Positions 27,784-37,397 of a stretch of 64,000 nt of DNA are shown piece by piece. Source of the DNA: JAMXLO01 sp037201625. Its GTDB lineage: Bacteria > Pseudomonadota > Alphaproteobacteria > Acetobacterales > Acetobacteraceae. The stretch is from the NCBI GenBank assembly GCA_037201625.1, contig JBBCGR010000003.1, positions 2,542,001 to 2,606,000 on the forward strand, written 5' to 3'. Position 1 is the first letter of the stretch, and each line of letters begins with the position of its first letter. Position numbers and translations under genes: made by a program. The notes under the pieces were generated by a model. It had not been told where the DNA came from, searched no databases, and was given only the letters and a program-made list of their open reading frames with translations.

Positions 27784-28806
27784 CCGACCGCCTTGGCGAG
27801 GAAGCTGGTGTTGATCGCCTTGGCGAACGCGCCGACCGCCGGCGCCGAACGGATGCTCTTCTGCTCAACCAGGAAGTCCGCTGTGCCCTTCAGCACCGAG
27901 GCGAACTTCCCCTGCCCGCCCGGCGCGCCGAGCCAGGCCGGCGTAAGCTGCGCCTTCAGCGGCACGAAGTCGTAATCCGCCATGTCGGCCTTGGCGACCG
28001 CGGCAGACACGCCCGCCTGCTGGCCGACGATCGCGGCGGCCTCGTCGGGCTTCGATGTATAGACATCGAGCGACCGGCCATACGCCGCCAGCATGGCGGT
28101 GATCATACCCGGGTTCGCGGTGGCGAAGGCGGTGCGCGCGATGATGACATCGGCGATCACGTAGCCCGCGGCCTCCAGCTTGTCGTAGGTCCTGAACAAC
28201 TCGCGCCGGCGCCGATCAGCTTCGACTTTGCTGGGCTCCAGACATAACCCGCATCGATGTCGCCGCGGGTCCAGGCCGCCACCATCGCGTCGGGCCGCAT
28301 GTCGAGCACGGTGACGTCGCGCTGGGTCAGGTTGTTGGTCTTGAGGAAGCCGAGCAGCCGGAAATGCGAGGTGGAGCCGAACGGCGTCGCCACCTTCTTG
28401 CCCTTGAAGTCGGCCGCCGTCTTGATACCCGCGGATTTGCGTACGATCATTTCTTCCGCGGGGCCGATGTTGTCCATCATGGCGACAACCTCGTAGGGGA
28501 TGCCCTGGCTGATGCCGGAGGCGGTCGGCGACGAACCGATGCCGAAGCCCAGATCCATGCTGCCGGCGGCCACGCCGGTATTGATCTCCCGCCCCGCTGC
28601 CCACCTCGATCCAGTTCACCTTGGTCTTCGCCGCCTCGTCGATCCAGCCTTGTCCCTTTGGCGATCATGAACGGGCTGGTGCTGAGGAAGAACGCGATGT
28701 TGACCTGCGCCGGCGCGGCGCGCACCAGCGCGGGCATGGCCAGCATGCCGGCGCCCGCCCAGCCCGCGCGCAGCAGCGAGCGTCGTGTCATGGTGATCCT
28801 GTTCAT
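27780..28806 (-). CDS. ABC transporter substrate-binding protein (TauA/SsuA type), frame broken three times
   Basis: The gene encodes a ~340-aa periplasmic binding protein of the nitrate/sulfonate/taurine group. The signal has a twin-arginine-like start (TMTRRSLLRAG, cleavage likely after VRAA). The body has VNWIEVGSGAEINTGVAAG-type ligand-loop sequence, then GFGIGSSPTASGISQGIPYE, KGKKVATPFGSTSHF and GDIDAGYVWSP. Frame breaks lie at about 28661 (+1), 28590 (+1) and 28206 (-1), each a single base. The likely ligand is a small anion or amino-sulfonate, but this cannot be fixed from sequence. It lies 13 bp after the permease gene. Confidence 0.85.
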
Positions 28807-28819
28807 CGCGTCGTCCCCT

Positions 28820-29590
28820 TCACTGTCTGCCCGCCCAATGCACGATCCGCGCCTCGACGGCGAGCAGCAACCGGTCGAGTGCGACGCCCATCACCCCGAT
28901 GATGAGAATGCCGACGAAGACGTAATCCGAGCGCAGGAACCGTCCGGCATCCAGGATCATCCAGCCGATCCCGCCGTTGCCGGCGATGATCTCGGCCGCG
29001 ATCAAGGTGCCGTAGACGATTCCGATGGCCAGCCTGGCACCGGTGAAGATCTCAGCCAGCGCCGATGGGAAGACGACGTAGCGGAAGATCTGCCATTGGC
29101 TCGCGCCCAGCGACTGGGCCACGCGCAGCCGCGCGACGGCAACGTTGCGGACGCCATCGCGCGCCGCCACGGCCGAGACGGGAAGGGCTGCGAGGAACAG
29201 CAGGGTAATCTTCGATGTCTCGCCGATGCCCAGCCAGATGATCAGCAGCACGAGATAGGCAAGCTGCGGCAGCGGGCGCAGGAACTGCACGAACGGTGCG
29301 AACAGCGCGTCCACCGTGGGGAAGTAGCCCATCGCCAGGCCGAGCATGGTGCCCACCACCGCACCGGTGCCGAAGCCCGCGAACACGCGGACCAGGCTGT
29401 CGGCGATGTGCTGCCAGAGCGAGCCGCTCTTGTAGCCGTTCTCCACCAGGTCGACGATCGCGTCCCACAACTCATCGGGGCCCGGCAGGAACAGGTCGCT
29501 GACCAGCCCGCCCCGGGTCAGCACGACCCAGCCGGCCAGCAGCACGGCGATGCTCGCCGCCGTCGCGATCCAGGGACCTCGCAGGCGCAT
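28820..29590 (-). CDS. ABC transporter permease (SsuC/TauC type), second of two
   Basis: The 256-aa inner-membrane protein has about six helices and an EAA-type coupling loop (AQSLGASQWQIFRYVVFP). Its ATG overlaps the stop of the preceding permease gene by one base (TGATG), implying coupled translation at equal amounts. SsuC/TauC-type systems normally use one permease gene as a homodimer. Two distinct permeases here suggest a heterodimeric channel. It feeds the ATPase encoded at 26994-27783. Confidence 0.9.
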   Translation of the reverse strand: MRLRGPWIATAASIAVLLAGWVVLTRGGLVSDLFLPGPDELWDAIVDLVENGYKSGSLWQHIADSLVRVFAGFGTGAVVGTMLGLAMGYFPTVDALFAPFVQFLRPLPQLAYLVLLIIWLGIGETSKITLLFLAALPVSAVAARDGVRNVAVARLRVAQSLGASQWQIFRYVVFPSALAEIFTGARLAIGIVYGTLIAAEIIAGNGGIGWMILDAGRFLRSDYVFVGILIIGVMGVALDRLLLAVEARIVHWAGRQ

Positions 29591-30363
29591 CAGTCGCGGC
29601 CGCGCCAGTGGATCATCCGCCGATCGATCTGTGCCAGTCCCCAGGTCAGCATCATGCCGAACACGCCGAGCAGGATGATGCCCAGCATGATGATGTCGTT
29701 GCGCAGGAAACGACTGGCGGAAAAGATCATCCAGCCGAGGCCGTCGCTGGCTGCCATCAACTCGGCGGCGACGACACTGGAGAAGGCTCCGGCGAGCGCG
29801 ATGCTCATGCCGGTGAAGATCATCGGCAGCGATGCCGGGAACAGCACGAAGCGGAACACCTGCGCCTGCGTCGCGCCCAGCGAGCGGGCGGCCTGGATGC
29901 GCTGCCGGCTCACCTGGCGGACACCGGCCATCGCGGCCGTGGTGATCGCCGGGAACGCCCCCATGAACAGCAGCGCCACCTTCGACAGATCACCGGCGCC
30001 GAACCAGAGGATCAGCAGTACCAGGTAGGACAGCGGCGGCAGTGGACGCAGGAACTGGATGATGTAGTTCACCGCGGCGGCGGTGATCCGGCTGGTGCCC
30101 ATCCACAGGCCGAGCGGCACGCCCGCGAGCGTTGCCAGCGCGAAGCCGGCGAGGCAGCGGGTCAGCGTGGCGACGATGTTCTGCGTCAGCGTGGTGTCGC
30201 GGTAGCCGTTTCGCATGATGTCGAGGAAGGCCGCCGCGACATCCGCCGGGCTGGCCAGCAGGTCCGACGAGACCATGCCCGTGGCACCCAGCAGGTACCA
30301 CGCCAGCAGTCCCGCCGTGACCGACAGGACGCCAAGCATCAGGCTCTTGCTGCGCGTCAGCAT
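29590..30363 (-). CDS. ABC transporter permease (SsuC/TauC type), first of two
   Basis: The 257-aa permease has about six helices and the coupling loop ARSLGATQAQVFRFVLFP. It is a paralogue of the following permease; both share LRPLPPLSYLVLLILWFG-like sequence (LRPLPQLAYLVLLIIWLG in the other). It starts 59 bp after the stop of the PLP-decarboxylase gene, and all genes to 25299 run in the same direction with overlaps or short gaps, so one operon is likely. Confidence 0.9.
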   Translation of the reverse strand: MLTRSKSLMLGVLSVTAGLLAWYLLGATGMVSSDLLASPADVAAAFLDIMRNGYRDTTLTQNIVATLTRCLAGFALATLAGVPLGLWMGTSRITAAAVNYIIQFLRPLPPLSYLVLLILWFGAGDLSKVALLFMGAFPAITTAAMAGVRQVSRQRIQAARSLGATQAQVFRFVLFPASLPMIFTGMSIALAGAFSSVVAAELMAASDGLGWMIFSASRFLRNDIIMLGIILLGVFGMMLTWGLAQIDRRMIHWRGRD

Positions 30364-30422
30364 GCGGCGTCGGCTACCTCCGGGACCGGAGGTTGCGCGG
30401 GCCGCCGGCCGGCTCGGTGTGC

Positions 30423-31673
30423 TCAGCTATAGGCGACGTCCGCACTGCGCACCGTTCCGTCATGCCGCACCGCTGCCACGCACTCAGCGACGTCGCGCAC
30501 ATAGGCTGCGCGCGCCTGTTCGTGATGCAGCGACATCATCAGGTGCAGGCTGGGCGGCGAGCGTACCATTCCCGGCACCCAGCCGCGCTCGGCCAGGCGG
30601 GTGGCGACCTTGCCCATGTCGATGTCGTCGCAGCCGAACGCGATGATCGCCAGTTCCGGCGTGCCACGGATCGCCATCCCGGGGATTGCCGACAGATCCG
30701 CCACGTAGGCATCGCGCATTGCCAGCACCTGGCGTGCGATGCGGCGATAGCCGGTGCGGCCCAGGTAGCGCATCACCGCCCATGACCCGGCCACCGCACC
30801 GCCGGCGCGCGTGCCGACCAGCGTCTGGGTGGCGAAGCGGCCGCTGGGCCAGACGTCGAAGACCATCTCCTGATGCGCCTGCAGTGCCGCCGAGCGGTAG
30901 AACACCACCGACGAAGGCTTGGGGCAGAAGCCGAACTTGTGCAGGTCGGCCGACAGCGAGCGGACGCCCGGCAGGCCGAGATCGAAGGCTGGAATGTCGC
31001 GGCCGATCTCGGCAGCGAAGGGGGCCATCCAGCCGCCGACGCAGGCGTCCGAGTGCAGCCACACGTCGTGCTTCAGCGCGAGCGCCGACAGTTCCTCGAG
31101 CGGATCGATCACTCCGAACGGGAAGCACGGCGCGGAGCCGACCAGCATGATGGTGCTGTCGTCAATCGCCGCCGCCATCGCCGGCACGTCGGCGCGGAAA
31201 TCGGCGCGCGCGGGGACGCGGCGCACCGTCAGGTCCATCAGCGCCGCCGCCTTGTCGAAGGCGGGATGCGCTGTTCCCGGCAACACGATCGTGCCGCGGA
31301 ATGCCGGATCGTTGCGCCGTGCGCGGCTCCAGTCGCGGCAGGCCTTCACCGCCATGACGATGCTCTCGGTGCCGCCGGAGGTCATGTTGCCGGCCGCGCC
31401 GTCGGGCGCATGGAACAGGTCGAGTCCCATGCCGACGATTTCCTGCTCCATGCGCATCAGGCTGGGGAAGGCGCGCCGTGCGCCGAGCGCGTTTTCGGTG
31501 AAGAAGATGTTGAACGCCTGCCTGCCGATCTCCTGCACGTCCGGCGGCCCGCTGAACACGTAGAGCGGCACGCGGCCATTGCGCCAGTCCGCATCACCCG
31601 CGCGCATCGCCTCCAGCGAGGCAACCACGTCATCGTGGGGGCGGCCGTCTTCCTCGAACCGGATGATCGTCAC
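30423..31673 (-). CDS. PLP-dependent decarboxylase/lyase (sphingosine-phosphate lyase-like)
   Basis: The 416-aa fold-type I PLP enzyme resembles group II decarboxylases and sphingosine-1-phosphate lyases. Phosphate-binding GGTES lies at 100-104, HSDACVGGW at 207-215 and the Schiff-base lysine is Lys246 in SADLHKFGF. Group members decarboxylate amino acids or cleave phosphorylated amino alcohols; the exact substrate is open. The start is GTG 31673, with no strong Shine-Dalgarno. It precedes a TauABC-like transporter and a GMC oxidoreductase, so uptake and breakdown of an amino compound is a reasonable inference. Confidence 0.85.
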   Translation of the reverse strand: MTIIRFEEDGRPHDDVVASLEAMRAGDADWRNGRVPLYVFSGPPDVQEIGRQAFNIFFTENALGARRAFPSLMRMEQEIVGMGLDLFHAPDGAAGNMTSGGTESIVMAVKACRDWSRARRNDPAFRGTIVLPGTAHPAFDKAAALMDLTVRRVPARADFRADVPAMAAAIDDSTIMLVGSAPCFPFGVIDPLEELSALALKHDVWLHSDACVGGWMAPFAAEIGRDIPAFDLGLPGVRSLSADLHKFGFCPKPSSVVFYRSAALQAHQEMVFDVWPSGRFATQTLVGTRAGGAVAGSWAVMRYLGRTGYRRIARQVLAMRDAYVADLSAIPGMAIRGTPELAIIAFGCDDIDMGKVATRLAERGWVPGMVRSPPSLHLMMSLHHEQARAAYVRDVAECVAAVRHDGTVRSADVAYS

Positions 31674-31745
31674 GCGCGCATGGTCCCGCCAATTCCGCCG
31701 AGGCGCAAGCGATGGCGCCCGGGTTTCAGGGCGGTGCCGCGTGCA

Positions 31746-32933
31746 CTACCGTCGCGCGCCGGACCTCATGCTGTGCAGCAGGTTGATCCCGACCAGGACC
31801 GCGGGAATCGCGCAGACCGCCCACCCGGCCGCATAGCCGCCGGTGATGTGCAGCAGCAAGGCAAAGACCAGCGGACAGAGCAGCGCGCCCATCTGGCCGA
31901 ACGACAGCACACCACCGGTGACGGTTCCCGCCCGGCCGAACGGCGACAGGCGCGCGGACTCCGACAGCAGGATGCCGTGCCACGACATCGCCGTCGCGCT
32001 GAGCACGCCGGTCACCACACCGATCGCCAGCGCCGACCATGCCGCGGTGAAGGCGCCGGTCAGCAGCACGCTCGCCGCCATGCCGAACGCCAGGCAGGAC
32101 ATGACGATCTGCGGTGCGACATAGAAGCTGCCGACCCAGCCCCACAGGATGCGGCACGGGATGGCGATCGCGATCACCATGGAGAACAGCGCCCCCGCCG
32201 ACACCAGGTCGTAGCCGAGTGCCGTGAGATAGGTCACGAAATACGCGATGAACACCGACTGGAGCCCATTGAAGGCGAAGCAGGCGAACGACAGCGCGCG
32301 CAGTTCGCGCACCGCCAGGACGCTGGTGATCGTGGTGACGAAATCCGACAGCCGGATCGGATGGGTCGGCACCGGATCGGTATCCAGACGGCCGTGCAGC
32401 GGCTGCAACAGCAGCGCGAAGAACCAGCAGCCACCCGCACTCACCAGCATCGTGCCGCGCCATCCCAGCGAATGCGCCAGCGCCGGGCCGAGCCAGCCGC
32501 CCAGCAGGATGCCGGCGGGGATGGCGGTCTGCGTCACCGAGAAGGCGAAGGGTGCATAGCGCCTGACCGCCCAGCGGCCCAGCAACTGCGAACTCGCGGG
32601 CGTCGCGACGGCGGCGATGCCGTTGCCGATCAGGGCCGACAGCACGAAGCCCGCCGCGCCGCCGAGGATCGCCGCCGCCATGCCGCCGCCGGTCGACAGC
32701 AGCGCGATCTGGCTCATGCGGATGGCGCCGTGGCGAATGATGAAGCCGCCCGAGCCAAGCTGGCCGACCAGCGCCGCCACCGCCGTGAGGCTGAAATAGA
32801 TCCCGACCCACGACGGATCGGCGTGCAGTTCCAGGATGATCAGCGGCGCCAGGACGGCCGGCAGCACGCGGCCGATCGAGCCGCAGGTCTGCTGCAGGAA
32901 CATCGCCACGATGGCGATCAGCATTGGGGTCAA
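31746..32933 (-). CDS. MFS transporter
   Basis: The ~395-aa protein has twelve predicted helices in two halves joined by a cytoplasmic loop (RLDTDPVPTHPIRLSDF). The first-loop motif is GSGGFIIRHGAIRMSQIAL, a relaxed form of the MFS motif A. Substrate is unknown. TTG 32933 is preferred because AAGGAAG lies 8 bp upstream; ATG 32924 is three codons further in, and a TTG at 32966 is a longer alternative. It is divergent from the CPA2 antiporter gene. It may head the downstream operon, since the decarboxylase gene starts 72 bp after its stop. Confidence 0.85.
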   Translation of the reverse strand: MTPMLIAIVAMFLQQTCGSIGRVLPAVLAPLIILELHADPSWVGIYFSLTAVAALVGQLGSGGFIIRHGAIRMSQIALLSTGGGMAAAILGGAAGFVLSALIGNGIAAVATPASSQLLGRWAVRRYAPFAFSVTQTAIPAGILLGGWLGPALAHSLGWRGTMLVSAGGCWFFALLLQPLHGRLDTDPVPTHPIRLSDFVTTITSVLAVRELRALSFACFAFNGLQSVFIAYFVTYLTALGYDLVSAGALFSMVIAIAIPCRILWGWVGSFYVAPQIVMSCLAFGMAASVLLTGAFTAAWSALAIGVVTGVLSATAMSWHGILLSESARLSPFGRAGTVTGGVLSFGQMGALLCPLVFALLLHITGGYAAGWAVCAIPAVLVGINLLHSMRSGARR

Positions 32934-33093
32934 ACGGGACGCTTCCTTTGGGTTGACCTGTTGCAACCTAAAGCGCCCGTGGCGTCAACGTGATCGGCGG
33001 GTGGCCGAGGGGGCCATGCTAACCTGTGCCGCGGCCATTCTGCCGGCGTGACGATCGCGATTGCATAGAAACCGCAACGAAGACGGGGGACCG

Positions 33094-34842
33094 ATGCCGC
33101 ACCACACGCCGCTGATCGCCACCATCGTGGCCGGCCTGACGGTCGCCTTCGTGCTCGGCGCGCTGGCCCAGCGGCTGAGGGTCTCGCCACTGGTCGGCTA
33201 CGTCCTGGCAGGTGTCGTCGTCGGGCCGTTCACGCCGGGCTACGTGGCCGACCAGGCGCTCGCGAACGAACTCGCCGAGATGGGCGTGATCCTGCTGATG
33301 TTCGGCGTGGGACTGCATTTCTCGTTGAAGGAACTGCTCGCCGTACGCGCCATCGCCATTCCCGGCGCCCTCGCGCAGATGGTGGTGGCGACCCTGCTCG
33401 GCATCGGTCTCGGCTATGCCATGGGCTGGCCGCCCATCGCGAGTTTCGTGTTCGGCCTCGCGCTGTCCGTCGCCAGCACGGTCGTGCTGCTGCGCGCGTT
33501 ACAGGAACGCCGCATCCTGGAGACCGATCGCGGCCGCATCGCCGTCGGCTGGCTGATCGTCGAGGACCTGGCGATGGTGCTGGCGCTGGTGATCATCCCC
33601 GCGCTCGCCGGCGTGCTCGGGCCATCCGCGAGCGCCACCGGCGCGACGGGAGCAATGGATACGTGGCTGCTGCCGCTGGGCGCCACCATCGCCCGCGTCG
33701 TCGCCTTCGTCGCGTTCATGCTGATCATCGGCCGGCGCGTCATTCCCTGGATCCTGCACTACACCGCCCATACCGGCTCGCGCGAGTTGTTCCGTCTCGC
33801 GGTGTTCGCCATCGCCCTCGGCGTGGCGTTCGGCGCGACCCTGCTGTTCAACGTGTCCTTTGCCCTGGGAGCCTTCTTCGCCGGGATGGTGCTGGCCGAG
33901 TCCGAACTGAGCCAGCGGGCGGCCGAAGAGACCCTGCCGCTGCGGGACGCGTTCGCGGTGCTGTTCTTCGTCTCGGTCGGCATGCTGTTCAATCCCGCCG
34001 TGATCCTCAACGATCCATGGCCCCTGCTCGCCACAGTCGCCATCATCATCCTCGGCAAATCGGTGGCCGCGCTGACCATCGTCAGGCTGTTCCGCTATGA
34101 CATGCGATCCGCCCTCACCATCGCCGCGAGCCTGGCGCAGATCGGCGAGTTCTCCTTCATCCTCGCGGCGCTCGGCGTGGAACTGGGCCTGCTGCCCGCA
34201 CAGGGGCGCGACCTGATCCTGGGCGGCGCAATCGTTTCGATCATGGTCAACCCCGTGCTGTTCGGCGCGGTCACCCGCCCGGAGCGGCGCCCGAAGGATG
34301 TGGCAACGGCAGCCGCACCGCCAGGCGACGTCCTGGCCACCACGCAGGGCGGGCACATCATCGTCGTCGGCTACGGCCGCGTCGGATCGGTCGTCACGGC
34401 GGGACTGGAGCGCGCGGGCCACCCGTTCCTGGTGCTCGAAGTGGATGAGGCGGGACAGCGGCGGGCGAAGGAGAAGGGCATCGAGGTGCTGGGCGGGAAT
34501 GCCGCGGACCCGGTGTTCCTCGCTCTCGCCGGCATCGCGCGGGCCAGGCGGCTGGTCATCACCATTCCCGACGGTTTCGAGGCCGGCGGGATTGTCGAGC
34601 AGGCGCGCAACGCCAACCCGCAGATCGTCATCATCGCGCGGGCCCATTCCGACGCGGAGGTGGAACACCTCGTGCGGCTGGGAGCGGACGAGACGATCAT
34701 GGGCGAACGCGAGATAGCCCACGCCATGCTGACCTGGCTGCTGCCGGTGAAGCCGCCGGCACCTGCACAAGATGGCACAACGGGCGATCCCGCGCGCCCC
34801 GTACCATCGGGGCAAGGCACTTGGTCGCCAACGCAGCGCTGA
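33094..34842 (+). CDS. CPA2-family cation:proton antiporter (KefB/YbaL-like)
   Basis: The 582-aa protein has an N-terminal membrane domain of about 12 helices with LVGYVLAGVVVGPFTPG, LLMFGVGLHFSLKEL and SVASTVVLLRAL. A TrkA-N (RCK) domain starts near residue 420 (HIIVVGYGRVGSVV). The order and length match E. coli YbaL and relatives of KefB/KefC, which exchange K+ for protons. GGGGGA lies 3 bp before ATG 33094. No quinone-oxidoreductase ancillary subunit (KefF/G) adjoins, so YbaL-like is favoured over Kef. Confidence 0.92.
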   Translation: MPHHTPLIATIVAGLTVAFVLGALAQRLRVSPLVGYVLAGVVVGPFTPGYVADQALANELAEMGVILLMFGVGLHFSLKELLAVRAIAIPGALAQMVVATLLGIGLGYAMGWPPIASFVFGLALSVASTVVLLRALQERRILETDRGRIAVGWLIVEDLAMVLALVIIPALAGVLGPSASATGATGAMDTWLLPLGATIARVVAFVAFMLIIGRRVIPWILHYTAHTGSRELFRLAVFAIALGVAFGATLLFNVSFALGAFFAGMVLAESELSQRAAEETLPLRDAFAVLFFVSVGMLFNPAVILNDPWPLLATVAIIILGKSVAALTIVRLFRYDMRSALTIAASLAQIGEFSFILAALGVELGLLPAQGRDLILGGAIVSIMVNPVLFGAVTRPERRPKDVATAAAPPGDVLATTQGGHIIVVGYGRVGSVVTAGLERAGHPFLVLEVDEAGQRRAKEKGIEVLGGNAADPVFLALAGIARARRLVITIPDGFEAGGIVEQARNANPQIVIIARAHSDAEVEHLVRLGADETIMGEREIAHAMLTWLLPVKPPAPAQDGTTGDPARPVPSGQGTWSPTQR

Positions 34843-34958
34843 CCTCGATCCCGTTTGCTGCAGCCACATTCCTCGCAATCCTCGACACTGCATGAGTAGG
34901 CATCGAGCGATCGCGATGCGAGGATGTCCGTCGCGTTCGGTGGACGAGGGGACCTGCG

Positions 34959-36305
34959 GTGGCACGGCAGATCGAGGAATTGGCAGCGTTCGTCGCGACG
35001 GCGGAGTGGCAGGACGTTCCTACCGACGTGCAGCAGCATACCCGGCTCGTGCTGCTCGATACGCTCGGCGTGATCCTGGCCGGCGCACAGCGGCCCGAGG
35101 TGCGCCAGCTTCGCGAACAGCTTGGCACCGGCAGCGGCGCCACGGTCTATGCCCCCGGCTGGTCGACGCAGGATCCGCGCACCGCAGCGCTGCTCAACGG
35201 GATTGCCGGTCGGTCGATCGAACTCTGCGAAGGATTGCGCTTCGTCTCGGGCCAGGCCGCCATGCAGGTGCTGCCGGGCGTGCTGGCGGTGGGCGAGCAC
35301 GCACGCAGCACCGGCCAGGACCTGCTGATGGCGCTGCTGCTCGGCTACGACGTCGCGGCACGGCTGGCCGGCGGGTTCACGCCGCGGCCGCTGGCACACC
35401 AGAACGGCCAGGTGTCGCTGCTGGCAGCCGCTGCGGCGGGCGCTCGCCTGCGCAAGCTCGATGCGGCCGGCATCGCACGCTCGATGCGCCTCGCGACGAC
35501 GCTGCTGCTGACGCCGAGCTATACCAACGCGGTGGCCGGCGCGACCACGCTCAACGTCGCCGGCGGCATGAGCGGATTTGCCGCGGCACTCGCCCCCGAA
35601 CTGGCGCTCGCCGGCTTCGAGGCGCAGGACGATGCGATCGAACTGGCGCTCGGCCAACTCGTCGGCAACGGCTTCACGGCCGACGCTCTGCTGGATGAAC
35701 TCGGCGTGGCCTGGCACATCACGCGCAACTACTTTCGTCTCTACGCATGCTGCAACCCGATCCATCCCGCGCTCGACTGCGTGCACCAGGTCCTGGCGGA
35801 ATTGCAGCCACGGCCGCACGAGATCGCCCGCATCGACATCGCGACGTACCGGTTCGCCTCCGTCATGCGCAATCCGGACCCGCCGAACTTCTTCGCCTCG
35901 AAATACTCGCTGCCGCATGCCGCCGCCACCATGGCGGTGCGCGGCCACGCGGGCCACGCGGCGCTGGATGATTCTGCGGTGCATGATCCGGCCATCGCGG
36001 CGCTCCGCCATCGCGTCACGGTCACCGAGGACCCGGCGATGAGCGAGGTGGCGCCGCGACTGCGGCCCGCCCGCGTGACGATGGTCCTCACCGACGGCCG
36101 CAGCGCGACGCATTCCTGCGACAGCCACCGCGGCGATTTCCAGCAGCCGTTCACGGAGGCGGAACTGCGCGACAAGTTCCGCGAACTCGCCGGCGAGGTG
36201 CTGACCGCGGAGGGCGTGACCGCGGTGGAAATGGCCGTGGACCGCTGCGATTCGTGGGCGAGCGTCGACGACCTCACCACGCTCTGCCGCCGCCACGGCC
36301 GCTGA
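34959..36305 (+). CDS. MmgE/PrpD family protein
   Basis: The 448-aa protein has the family layout: an all-helical N-terminal domain (VQQHTRLVLLDTLGVILAGAQ, ALLNGIAGRSIELCEGLRF, LLLGYDVAARLAGGF) and a smaller C-terminal domain (YFRLYACCNPIHPALDCV, FASKYSLPHAAATMAV). Members include 2-methylcitrate dehydratase, cis-aconitate decarboxylase and many unassigned enzymes. No prp genes are nearby, so methylcitrate function is unlikely. The start is GTG 34959, 7 bp after GAGGGGA. It precedes a convergent asparaginase gene, 21 bp away. Confidence 0.88.
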   Translation: MARQIEELAAFVATAEWQDVPTDVQQHTRLVLLDTLGVILAGAQRPEVRQLREQLGTGSGATVYAPGWSTQDPRTAALLNGIAGRSIELCEGLRFVSGQAAMQVLPGVLAVGEHARSTGQDLLMALLLGYDVAARLAGGFTPRPLAHQNGQVSLLAAAAAGARLRKLDAAGIARSMRLATTLLLTPSYTNAVAGATTLNVAGGMSGFAAALAPELALAGFEAQDDAIELALGQLVGNGFTADALLDELGVAWHITRNYFRLYACCNPIHPALDCVHQVLAELQPRPHEIARIDIATYRFASVMRNPDPPNFFASKYSLPHAAATMAVRGHAGHAALDDSAVHDPAIAALRHRVTVTEDPAMSEVAPRLRPARVTMVLTDGRSATHSCDSHRGDFQQPFTEAELRDKFRELAGEVLTAEGVTAVEMAVDRCDSWASVDDLTTLCRRHGR

Positions 36306-36326
36306 CCGCGGCGCGGTCTGCGGCCA

Positions 36327-37331
36327 TCAGTACTCCGCGAAGATGCGGCGCAGTTCGTCGGCGTCGGAGGTCTTCGTCAGTGCCACCATCAACAGGATGC
36401 GCGCCTTCTGCGGCGTAAGGCTGTCGGCCGCGAGGAAGCCCGCGGCACGCAACGCGACCTTGTCGTCGATCACCCGGCCGCTGCCCGAGCGTGACGACTG
36501 CACCACCACGACGCCGGACTGCACCGCCCGCTTCAGCGCGTCCTTCTGTGCCGGCGTCGCCGAGCCCGACGGCAGTCCCGACGAGATGATGCCTTTGGCG
36601 CCCGCCGCCACCGCGGCCTCCACCAGCGCCGCATCGGCGCCGGCATAGGCCAGCACGATGTCGACGCGCGGCAGCGTGGCCAGCCCCGCCACGTCGAACT
36701 CCGTGTCGGGCGCGCCCCGGCGCAGCGACTTGCGATAGAACGTCACCGCATCGCCGTCGGTGCTGCCCAGGATGCCGAAATCGCGCGAGATGAAGGTGTT
36801 CAGCCGATAGTTGGAGGTCTTCGCGACGTCGCGCGCGGCGTTGATCTCGTCGTTCAGCACCACCATCACGCCCATGCCGCGTGCCTGCGGCGAGGCCGCG
36901 ACGCGCACCCCGTTCAGCAGGTTCATGCCGCCATCGGCACCGAGCGCGGAGGACGGCCGCATCGCGCCGACCACCACCACGGGCACCGGGACGCGCACCG
37001 TCAGGTTCAGGAAATAGGCTGTCTCCTCCAGCGTCGCCGTGCCGTGGGTCACGACGATGCCGGCGATCGCCGGATCGGCCGCCACCGTCTCGTCGATGAG
37101 CTTGACGAGCGTCAGCCAGTCGGCCGGGCCGATTTCCGTGCTGCCGACATTCTTGTAGCGCACCGCCACCACCTCGGCGACGCGCGCGAGTTCCGGCACG
37201 CCGGCGATCAGTTCGTCGACATGCATGAACCGTCCCGACGTGCCGTACTCGTAGAGATCGAGCCGGTCGCGGCCGACGCCGGAGATGGTTCCTCCCGTGC
37301 CGATCACGGCAACCTTCGGCAGCGCGCTCAT
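36327..37331 (-). CDS. L-asparaginase (type I/II bacterial family)
   Basis: The 334-aa enzyme hydrolyses asparagine, and sometimes glutamine, to release ammonia. The first catalytic threonine lies in IGTGGTISG (Thr12 or Thr15), and the second active-site motif is VVTHGTATLEETAYF. GAMRPSSALGADGGMNLLNGV supplies the remaining family signature. No signal peptide is evident, so it should be cytoplasmic. It is the last gene of the minus-strand nitrogen region, 66 bp after rutA, and fits its theme of releasing nitrogen from amides. Confidence 0.92.
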   Translation of the reverse strand: MSALPKVAVIGTGGTISGVGRDRLDLYEYGTSGRFMHVDELIAGVPELARVAEVVAVRYKNVGSTEIGPADWLTLVKLIDETVAADPAIAGIVVTHGTATLEETAYFLNLTVRVPVPVVVVGAMRPSSALGADGGMNLLNGVRVAASPQARGMGVMVVLNDEINAARDVAKTSNYRLNTFISRDFGILGSTDGDAVTFYRKSLRRGAPDTEFDVAGLATLPRVDIVLAYAGADAALVEAAVAAGAKGIISSGLPSGSATPAQKDALKRAVQSGVVVVQSSRSGSGRVIDDKVALRAAGFLAADSLTPQKARILLMVALTKTSDADELRRIFAEY

Positions 37332-37397
37332 CGGCCGGCTCCGCTGGTCATGGGGATCATGCGGATTCTCCTGGGATTTGCGGTATCGGCCGATGCC

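Noticed and set aside
28364..30028. 554-codon plus-strand open frame
   Set aside because: Antisense to the binding protein and permease genes, whose translations carry clear family motifs.
30873..32993. 706-codon plus-strand open frame
   Set aside because: Antisense to the PLP enzyme and MFS genes, with low-complexity Arg/His/Gln composition and no motif.
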